64,000 bases of DNA from Chelydra serpentina (Eukaryota > Chordata > Testudines > Chelydridae). Under the pieces are notes generated by a model. The model ran no database searches. It was not told the DNA's origin and saw only the letters and a list, made by a program, of their open reading frames with translations. The position numbers and the translations under genes were made by a program. Of the stretch, positions 56,031 through 64,000 are shown piece by piece; positions within the stretch are counted from its first letter, which is position 1, and each line of letters begins with the position of its first letter. The stretch lies in contig JBAIAC010000008.1 in assembly GCA_037349315.1 (NCBI GenBank), positions 40,150,001-40,214,000 on the forward strand. The letters are read 5' to 3'.

Positions 56031-58489
56031 TTATTTATCTATTTATTTTTGCGTGGTCCGTGTAAACTGTAGTTTGAAACCCTACATTTAGTGTATCTTT
56101 ATTAAGCTTCTCCTACCTGCCTGCCCTTACTCCAGTCATGGGCATATACTGTGGGACCATATTTGGTTTTTTGTTCCCATTTGATGTATGTCTATATGTC
56201 ACTAATCAATATGTGACCATACGGTGCAGAACTATGTTTGAAGTGTCATTGTCATCAGGCATCTCTCTATAGCAATAAAATCATTTTTTCAGGACTTGAG
56301 GATTGTTAAAGGGATTGAGGTCTGTGTCTCTTGTACCTTATTTCCTATAGTGTCTATCTTATTTTTTCACCTATCGAGGCGATGTCTCAGGTTAGAAGGG
56401 AAAAGGGGTTAACATAGTGTGCAGTTCATTTTCTTCTGCTACTCATTATATAGGTTGTCCACTTTTGTGCTTAGTACCTCAAAAAAGCCGAGAATAGATC
56501 TCTCTTGATTTTGAATGACATCAGAGCTATCATCTCCTAGCACAGGTTGCTACCTCCAGATCATGTGAAGCATGAAGAGAGGTTATATTTGGTTTATTTG
56601 GGGAGGGGGTTGGGTATTTTGGAAGAATGTAAAAATTGTCTCATCTTTCAGTTACTTTCCTTCCCAAGAAATCTCTCTCTGATCCGAGGTCCCATTTAAT
56701 CCTCGCTGCATCTCTCTCTCTCCTTTCTGGCATCACTCAATGTATTGTTGCCTGGCATTGTTGCTGTGTTACTTACTGACACAGGCACTTTCCCAGATTA
56801 GTGGAAACTAAGAAAGCTGTGTAGTTAACTCATCTGGTCTCTAGGCAAGTAAGTGCTCCCCATAAAGTATTGTTCAATGAAAACATCTGTAAAGCTGCTC
56901 TGAGTAAACCTTACAACCCCAGTGGGCAATATGACCACAGCCAACTTAAAAAAGGCCACACACTGGGGGCTTACTTCCTGATGTATGTTGTCATAATGGC
57001 TGTTGTTGGTTTAAGGAATAATGCTAGAACATTCTTATTAGACTATATGGAGGGACAAGAAAAGTTTGCACTCATGCCTCAGGCTACATGCCCTTAAAAA
57101 AAAGTTCATTGACAATGCACAACTGTCTGTTGTGTGATTGCTAGTGGAATGTACATTGGCATATGGGCATCTGTAAGAAAGGAAGCATAGATTTACATAG
57201 AAAATGTTATTGATGTGAACATGCTAGTACAGTTGAGGCTGTGTCAGCATTTCTACTGCAAGCCCGTGTTTCATGAGGGGCTGTCATTCATCACAAAATG
57301 CTTGGGCTGTGCGGGAACTTGACATGTAACATCTCCATGTGTGAGACAAACCAGTTCAATCATTTTTAAGTCAGGTGGATTTGTTTTTAAATAGTCGCAT
57401 TATGAATAAAGAAGCGTTTGAGCCTTTAAGCTTAACTTTATGCAGTGCCTATATATGATTGAACACAACTTGAAGTGGTCTCCGGTTAAAAATACAACAC
57501 CCCAACTGTTCTAAATCAGTTCCCATGCCAACTACATATTTACACAATATATCATGTCGAACTGAGTAATTTATTTGGAAAAAAATCAGTCACATGCAGT
57601 TATACATTATAACCCAGTTGCTGGGTTTGGCTTTGGCTATTAGCATCTTCCATTGATCTGAAACTGCTTCCTATACAGACATCATAAAAGGATGGATTAA
57701 AGACCTTCAAGTCTTCCCAGTGTGCATCAGTGCTTCTGGTATTTGCTTTGTTTTTTTCATTTGTAGTGAATTTTTAGTACCCTACAAGCTCTGCTTTTGC
57801 CCGAGAGCTCTACCTAAGTGTTAACCTTAGGAGACTTGCTAATTCTCTGGTGTTTAGCCCAGGTGAAAGCTGTCCATTGCTGAAGGTTTTAGGGGATCAG
57901 CAGCTAGTGGGTACTCTGCCCGAGAGAGTGACTGCTTTTGTCCTCTGAAAGATGGGGCTAGGATAGGGTTTCTTTTTGAAGGAGCAAGTTCTACCTCACC
58001 TCAACTTCCTCTCATAAGAATTTTGACCCTTTGGGGTACCTTCCAACATACGCGATTTACCCTCACTGGTGTAGGAGCCAATACATCAGGTGGTAACTGC
58101 TTGCACAAGTCATGTCAGGGGTAGTTGGGGAGTAGGACCAGTGGAGCTGGCAGGACAGGGGAGATGGACAAGTAGTGTGAGTCTCTCTTTTATGTTTCTG
58201 TGGGTAAGTTGGAGAGGCAGCTCTTCCCACATGTAACAGAGGAAGGGAGCAAGGGATGGTTATGTAGGTGGGAAGGTCTTCATTTGAGAGGGGAGCGAGA
58301 AAGAAGGTACAACTTCTGTTGTTTATTTTCTTTACTCTTGTAAAATTACAACAAAGTCATCTGCTGTCTCAGAGAGGGAACGGTAGTGGCCATCTTTAAG
58401 GGTAAAAAAAACTTGTGAGAAATTGTGACAGACATCATTGTATGCACTGTTGTTAGTTATTAGAACTTAATAATGGAATCTGCAGTAAC
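56031..58489. other. Intronic sequence, no gene seen
   Basis: Unique intron. 56870-57097 carries a 75-codon frame without family resemblance. Confidence 0.5.
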
Positions 58490-58676
58490 GAGGGCGACCA
58501 GATGAAATGAACAAAATATTGGGACACATGGGCGAAGCAAAAAAAAAAAGCAGCTGGAGCGGAGCTGCCGAAGCAAAAAAAACCGCCGGAGTGGCTGGCG
58601 CCGCAATATCGGGACGTGGGACAAAGAACTAAAAATCGTGACAGTCCCGATTTTATCGGGATGTCTGGTCACCCTA
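58490..58676. mobile_element. hAT-like MITE with GGTGACCAGAC ends
   Basis: GAGGGCGACCAGATGAA at the left and TGTCTGGTCACCCTA at the right are inverse. Flanks are GCAGTAAC (58482-58489) and GCAGTAAG (58677-58684), matching 7 of 8 bases, so an 8-bp duplication is likely. The interior has two AAGCAAAAAAAA runs between GGAGCGGAGC/GGAGTGGCTGG repeats, and CCCGATTTTATCGGGA as a mini-hairpin. Confidence 0.8.
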
Positions 58677-59839
58677 GCAGTAAGAGAGGTTAAAGAACAA
58701 AATAGAAAGAAAATAATATGTTAAATAACAGTATGAGAGAAAATTATATAAAAATACAAGAAGGAAAAAAATAAGAATCGCAAAAAACCAAAACAGTAGA
58801 TTGGCATGGATGTGAACGAAGTTTTTGGTATTTAATATCCAGGACAATGAAGTAGTTGTTCAGCTATGGTAGAAATGGACAAGCAGATTCAGAAATCTGT
58901 TGGTGGCACTAAATATTAAAAATCTGAAATGACAAGTTGTACATCTGCTACGGTATGTGGGTGAGGAGATAAATCAGATTTGTGATTCACTGACCAGCAC
59001 AATGCCTCACTGAGAAGATGATCTCCTTGAAAAAGTCATTATTGTTGTTACTGATCATTTATCTCTCTGAAACAGTATGTGATGTATGAAGTGCTTGTTT
59101 TCAGGCAAGTGGAACAATAATTTGAAGCCTGACCTGTGTGTGATAGATCTATAATACCAACTGGCACTCCCATGAGAGTTTTCTGACTTGGATTTTAAAG
59201 TCATTAGGAACAAATCCTAGAGTTCTTATACCAGAAAAATTCCCAGTTATTTCAATGGAAATCTATCCTGAGTATAAGGATTCAGGAATTTTGGCCCATG
59301 CCTGATAAAAAAATTAACTATAGTACTATAACCTTCCTTTTAGTTCAGAGCTACACTTTTGGGTCACTAAAATTTAATACTGATCATTGATTAAATAGTT
59401 CTGTAGGAAATTTCAGGCAAAAGAGAACTTGGGTATCCAGAACTCCTACTGGCTGAGTGAGCATTTTAGATGCACAAGAATTCTTGACTGAGCCTTTTGT
59501 TTTGCTTAATCTTTTAAATATGAATTTAATTGTGGTCTCATTAGTACAGGGTAAGAGAATTTTAAAAGTTTCTTTGTCCTTAAAATACATTTAGGTCAAA
59601 TTTGAAGCCTGTTTGCACTAATACATCTACAAAAATCATGGTTACATCCCTTTGCACAAGCAGACAGGGTCCTATGTGAATGAGAAGATACACTTGCAGA
59701 TTTTGCCAATGCATGAATTAACAGCTTAGCCATTTAAAGGTTTGAAAATATAGCATTCTACATAGAAAATGACTAAAAATTTAATATAAGCCACACATAG
59801 AACACTGATCCCCAAGTTCATTTTCTTGCTGAACCCTAC
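58677..59839. other. Intronic sequence with a MITE relic
   Basis: 59190-59305 carries AACAAATCCTAGAGTTCTTA, CAGTTATTTCAATGGAAATC and TTCAGGAATTTTGGCCCATG, an eroded member of the same palindromic class as 20730-20830. The rest is unique. Confidence 0.4.
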
Positions 59840-59977
59840 CATAGGTGCTGGAACCAGGGGTGCTAGAGATACTGCCACACTCCCTGGCTTGAAGTGGTTT
59901 CCATTATATACAGGGTTTACACTTTGGTTCAATGGCTCTCAGCACCCCCACTACAAAAATTGTTCCAACACCCCTGA
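59840..59977. mobile_element. Short element with GGTGCTGGAAC ends
   Basis: CATAGGTGCTGGAACCAGGG at the left faces ATTGTTCCAACACCCCTGAA at the right. The interior CTTGAAGTGGTTTCCATTATATAC... is familiar as a turtle repeat. MITE is the likeliest class. Confidence 0.55.
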
Positions 59978-60319
59978 ACGCTACTTATTTTTAATACTGT
60001 TAATTAAAAATACAATACAATTATAATATTCAATTATCATCAGTTTACAATAACTTGTAAGCATATATGCCAGCAGGGCCAGATGATGCCTTCTTAGAGA
60101 ATCCATTGCGGTGGCAGGATAATTTGTAGACTATCTGCAAAAATGGGACAATTTTGGTCTGTGGGAGAGAGGTTGATATTAAGTTGCATCGTTCTTCCTT
60201 CCTTTCCGTTCTGCAGAAGCCCTTTCTTTGTGCACATGTGCGGAGGTATGGGTGTGTGTGGGTGGGGGGGGTGTTCTGTTTGTGAAACTCGTGCAATTTT
60301 TCTCCCCTTTTCTTCAGAA

Positions 60320-60400
60320 GATAGCTTAACTCCACTGAATTTAAAGTTACTCCTGATTTACACTGTTGTGAGATCAGAATCAGCTCCTCATAATTTTTAG
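60320..60400. mobile_element. Half of a GATCAGAATCAG-type palindromic MITE
   Basis: ACTCCACTGAATTTAAAGTT, ACTCCTGATTTACACTG and GTGAGATCAGAATCAGCTCC in this order form one arm of a common amniote element. The opposite arm is missing. Confidence 0.45.
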
Positions 60401-61034
60401 CCTGCATGAGCAATATAGTCTGTTTCCCCTGTTCTGGAGGTGAAGCCCCATTCCAGTGCTGCAGTATTGTTTACACTGCAATAGCTAATGCTATTTGAAA
60501 CCAGTCTTCTGATCATTGGTTATATTTTACTGTATTTAGAATATTCAAGAAGGATAAGGTAAAAGTAGCTTTTATCTTTAATTTCAGTATTTCTTGGATC
60601 TTCCTTAGTATTTTCCTGCTCCCAAAATCAGCTTTTGAATAGTACATATGAAGTATTTCTGTTTTGTCTTTTTTTACTCTGGTAAAAAATGTCATTTTTG
60701 TGGTGGTGTGCTATGTGAATGTAGGATGGTTTCATACACAGAGAATGTGGGATGGGTGAATTGACTAGGAAAAGGAGAATGGCTTGAAGATAAGTGCTAG
60801 GATTAATCTTTCGTTGGACAAAGTTTCCTTATCTTAAGCTCTGTTGACAAATCCCTTTAACTCTCATTGAATGAGTCCTATTTACGTAAAGTGGAAACGG
60901 TAACTTACAATCAGCATGTGATTTTTGGCTGTGTATTGCCAGATCTGTTGTGCAAAGAGGCAGCACGCCAGGATTTTATTACAAATTATCTTCCAAACCG
61001 ACCTAGCACTGTTGCTTAGTTGTATGATGATATT

Positions 61035-62100
61035 TGTTTTAAATTAGGTCAGTCTATTTGGTCATGCTGGAACTCTCAACAGCTTTTGATACAACAAGCC
61101 ATGGATTGTTACTTTGGCAGATAAGAGACATTGCTGATGTGTCTGTAGCTGCCCTCTAGTAGTTCCACTCATGCCTACAATACAGGAGCAAGTCAGTACT
61201 TGATGGTCAATTGCACGACATCACTGAGGGATTTGCAGTCTGGCATTCCTATAAAGCACTCTCTTGTCTTCCATCTTGTTTGATGTACAGGTGATACCTT
61301 TTGGCAAGCTCATTTCTAACCATTGGGTAGGGTCTCATCAGTATGCTGATGATCCTCAGCAGTATACCTCTTGTCCCATGGCCCTGCAAGTCTATTCTCT
61401 GCCCTGGAGGAATGCTTGAATGAATTATCCAGAGGGATACATCAGAGCTGCCATGTCCTCAACCCTGGGAAAATAAAAGGCTTGCTGCTGGGTTAACAGT
61501 ATGAGAAAGCTCACTCCTCTTTCATGTCCCCACTTGTAGAAAGATTTGTTTGGAGGTAGTGTCAGGTTAAGAATCTTGGCATCATTTTACACAATTCCTT
61601 TTCCCCACAAAGCCAAGCATTGGCTTGATATGAAATTGGGTTTTTCAGTTGCACAATTTGTACTTGCTGTGCCCTTTCTAATCCCATTCCAGCTTCACAA
61701 TAGCCTCACAACACATGTCCTCCTGCCCATGAGGCTTGATTATTGTAATTCCCTCTGAGCAGGGCATCTCTACAGCTTGTTCAGAAAGCAGTAGCATGCT
61801 TGCTCACCCATTCAAGCAACTGTGATTATATTATGCCAGCCTTGCATTGTCTGCATTGACTGCCTATAAAGTAGCATGTTGATTTAAAACTGGCACTGTT
61901 GTTTTTTAAAGCTCTCAACAGTGTTGGGCTTGTCTTGCTCAAGATCTCCTCCTTGAAAATTATTCTGGTAGATATTCTGAACCACCCACCTTTTATGTCT
62001 CAGGCCAGTGATCAATTTTTTGTTGTTGGGGTAATCCTTGGGCTTCATACACGCTATCTGTATATATTAGGCACCCTTGGGTTAGAATATAATCCCTTTC
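61035..62100 (+). pseudogene. L2-like LINE reverse transcriptase remnant
   Basis: Near 61050 the + strand reads LVMLELSTAFDTTSHGLLL (the D/AFDTVDH block). At about 61336 it reads HQYADDPQQYTS, with the YADD catalytic motif intact. At about 61725 MRLDYCNSL appears, followed out of frame by AGHLYSLFRKQ-like sequence. These are consecutive L2 RT landmarks. Stops and at least two frame shifts show decay. No clear 5' end; the 3' part fades by 62100. Confidence 0.8.
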
Positions 62101-62571
62101 TTCTGTATTATTATGGATCATAGTTATGCTGATTTTAAAAATATACAAAAACGAAAAAGCTTACAGTCTGCTTTTAAGTGATTCTAAAATGGGCATCAAA
62201 TTTGATGCCAAATATAAAAATAATTATGCTGAAGTTAAGTAGTTAAAAATTACTAGCACTTCTAAAAATAATACTTTGCACAGCTTAGCAAGGAGGGGAA
62301 TGCAAGGTGGTTAATTATATCTGTCCTTTTTAAAGAAAATAATTCTTGTCTTCTGATCATTACCTTCAAAACAACAAATTGTGTCCAGACACTCAGCAGC
62401 GGTGACACCCCGATGCTGCTGGCAGCAATGGGAGAGGGATGGCATATCGTCCTGTACAGCAGCCCCTACCTGTCCCAGATGTACTCCACCAAAGGATTTC
62501 CTAAGAGGAATATTCCTTGAAGAAGGCCCCAACATCCTCCAGGAAGGAAAGAGCAATGGTGGTAGTTTTAG

Positions 62572-62711
62572 TAGTAGTAGTAATAATAATAATGCCTGTT
62601 TGTTATATAGCCCTTTTCATCAGTAGATCTCACAGTGCCTCATAATCCCCTGTGAGGTAGAGCAGTGCTATGTATCCCCATTTTATAGACAAGGAACTGA
62701 GGCACAGAGTA
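62572..62711 (+). mobile_element. MIR/CORE-SINE-like repeat, cut by Harbinger
   Basis: TAATAATAATAATGCCTG, TAGCCCTTTTCATCAGTAGA, CCCATTTTATAGACAAGG and ACTGAGGCACAGAG match the copy at 55841-56030. It stops at CACAGAGTAA where the Harbinger end begins; TAA is the preferred target of Harbinger elements. Confidence 0.7.
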
Positions 62712-63059
62712 AGCCTGGTCTACACTACAAAGTTATGTTGACGTAAACCACCTTGTGTCAGCCTAGTTGTGCACTTAAAATTTGTCTCCCACCAATGTAA
62801 GTGCCACGGTATGACAACACAGTAACACCACCTCCCCGAACGGCATTGAGCCATTGTCGATGTACTGAGGTTGACACAATGCCAATGTAGACACTGCGTT
62901 ACCTGTGTCGATCCTAACAGTCCTCCAGCCCCAGTCCTCCAGTCCCACAATGCCTGAAGCTGGTCACAATTGTGAACTCCATCATGCAGGGGTCATGGAG
63001 ACCAGAAGCCTTCCTCCCACCCCCTTTGAGACTCCAAGATTTTTTAAAATGCCTTTTCC

Positions 63060-63501
63060 TGATTGCCAGCTTGGCGTGCACACCTAGCAGCTCTCCATTG
63101 TTGTGTGCAACTGTCCAGCTGACCATCCAGGCTACACATTCCAGACATGCTGTGGCTTGGAATAGACAGGGGATACTGGAGATGAGGCTGTGCAGGCACG
63201 GCTACGGACCAGTCACGGAAGCGTGGACATGGATGAGCAGATTGCATGGGGGATGCAGGACAAGGACAACAATGGGGATCAGCAGCAGTGCTGCCTGAAA
63301 GCAAAGGAACTGCGGCAGGCATACCAGAAGGCTAGGGAGGCCAACAGTCAACCTGGTGCTGCCCTGCAGACCTGCCACTTTTACAAAGAGCTGCTGCCAT
63401 CCTTGGCGGAGACCCCAGCAGCACCCTACAGATCATCATGGATACCTCAAAGGAACCTGAGACACGGACCTCCTCGTCCTCCTACCAGGGGAAGAGGATG
63501 A
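63060..63501 (+). pseudogene. Myb/SANT-like accessory protein remnant (Harbinger)
   Basis: The frame at 63190-63501 includes LKAKELRQAYQKAREANSQ followed by ALQTCHFYKELLPSL. The KELRQAYQK-(T/A)REAN and C-FY-EL blocks are the highly conserved second half of the Harbinger Myb/SANT-like domain. The first half (Trp-rich helices) is scrambled upstream by indels. In family terms the protein binds subterminal DNA and works with the transposase. The C-terminal coiled region is truncated. Confidence 0.75.
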
Positions 63502-63697
63502 GGAGCATGGGGGACACATGACTGGGGATACAGCTGTGCCGCAAGCCAGGACCTGTTTGAGACTCTACCATAGTCCAGTCAGTCCTGGCAATCAAGCACA
63601 GACAAGTCCGCTGTGGTGAAGGAACCTCGGGTAAGTGTGTAAATGTATTTCTCATACAAAGATGTAATGATGGTGCCCCCAACTTAGCAGGACACAG

Positions 63698-63985
63698 CTA
63701 TTGACTTTTAATTAATTTACTCATAGTAGAGAGGTAGCGGTACAACAAAGAAAGAGGTTGAGTTATCTGCTTTTCAGTTCCCAGAAGAGTTAGCTGGGGG
63801 TGGCCGTGTTGAACAGTTTGTTTATGCAGGATGTCCCTTAAATCTTCCTGAGAGATCTCGATGAAACTTCCATGGAGGCACTCTGCAATCCTCTCCCGAA
63901 GGTTTCTAGGAATGGCACCCTTATTTCTTCCTCCATGGCAAGACGCTTCCCCATGCCAGTCTGCAATAACTTCAGCAGGCACCAT
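63698..63985 (-). CDS. Unidentified - strand frame convergent with the Myb-like remnant
   Basis: A 95-codon frame with ADWHGEASCHGGRNKGAIPR and LRERIAECLHGSFIEISQED, strongly helical and acidic/basic balanced, hence more protein-like than its surroundings. It lies inside the Harbinger element and converges with the + strand Myb-like remnant. It may be part of an exon of a second element-encoded protein that starts beyond the window. I do not recognise a named domain. Confidence 0.4.
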   Translation of the reverse strand: MVPAEVIADWHGEASCHGGRNKGAIPRNLRERIAECLHGSFIEISQEDLRDILHKQTVQHGHPQLTLLGTEKQITQPLSLLYRYLSTMSKLIKSQ

Positions 63986-64000
63986 TGTAATAAACAGGCT

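Larger units (their letters stand above)
62712..64000 (+). mobile_element. Left part of a PIF/Harbinger element (runs off the window)
   Basis: It begins CCTGGTCTACACTACAAAG after TAA. A subterminal segment has TTGACACAATGCCAATGTAG and ACACTGCGTTACCTGTGTCG, resembling known Harbinger-type ends of turtles. It contains a Myb/SANT-like gene remnant on + and a further frame on -. The transposase is not seen and may lie to the right. Confidence 0.65.

Noticed and set aside
50000..64000. Next CADPS2 exon after exon E
   Set aside because: Looked for the conserved segment that follows in the family, with splice sites and phase 1 entry; no candidate was seen by eye.

Overview
The window is an intron-rich stretch of vertebrate nuclear DNA. 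Five short exons on the + strand, each with AG/GT boundaries and compatible phases, join into about 183 residues of the C-terminal half (MUN-domain region) of a calcium-dependent secretion activator. The residues fit CADPS2 better than CADPS. The first exon continues from a gene part left of the window, and the last one splices to an exon not found before position 64000. Everything else is intron: about 8.4, 3.2, 28.2, 4.1 and more than 14 kb. I see no rRNA, tRNA, CRISPR or prokaryote-type operon.

The repeats suggest a turtle, or at least a sauropsid. They include CR1 and L2 LINEs, a DIRS-type tyrosine-recombinase retrotransposon, PIF/Harbinger fragments, many short inverted-repeat elements whose ends carry GTCTACACT-like sequence, and a solo LTR. 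The species is an inference; no species-specific marker was seen.

Layout: 1-5435 is intron with several MITE-like palindromes; 5436-5537 is exon A; 6293-12353 is a decayed DIRS element holding a solo LTR, a hAT MITE, a TSD-flanked retroposon and further MITEs; 13982-14045 is exon B; 17239-17362 is exon C. The giant third intron (17363-45580) contains a decayed PIF/Harbinger element (about 22900-27000), an old + strand CR1 LINE (about 35050-39930) split by a younger antisense CR1 (35334-37163) and a minisatellite-bearing insert, a hAT element with target duplication (40494-40876), and a palindrome interrupted by an inverted-duplicate retroposon (41153-41676). Exon D is at 45581-45684 and exon E at 49781-49937. 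The final intron carries two short-element clusters (53.7-54.2 kb and 58.5 kb), an L2-like reverse transcriptase fragment (61.0-62.1 kb) and the left part of a second Harbinger element (62.7 kb to the end).

The most interesting structure is a retroposon group that inserts with 13-14 bp target-site duplications, is often found as an inverted duplicate, and carries a hammerhead-ribozyme-like core. The hairpin stem of that core differs in sequence between families but keeps its base pairing. This resembles what is known for Penelope-like elements, though the assignment here is an inference.
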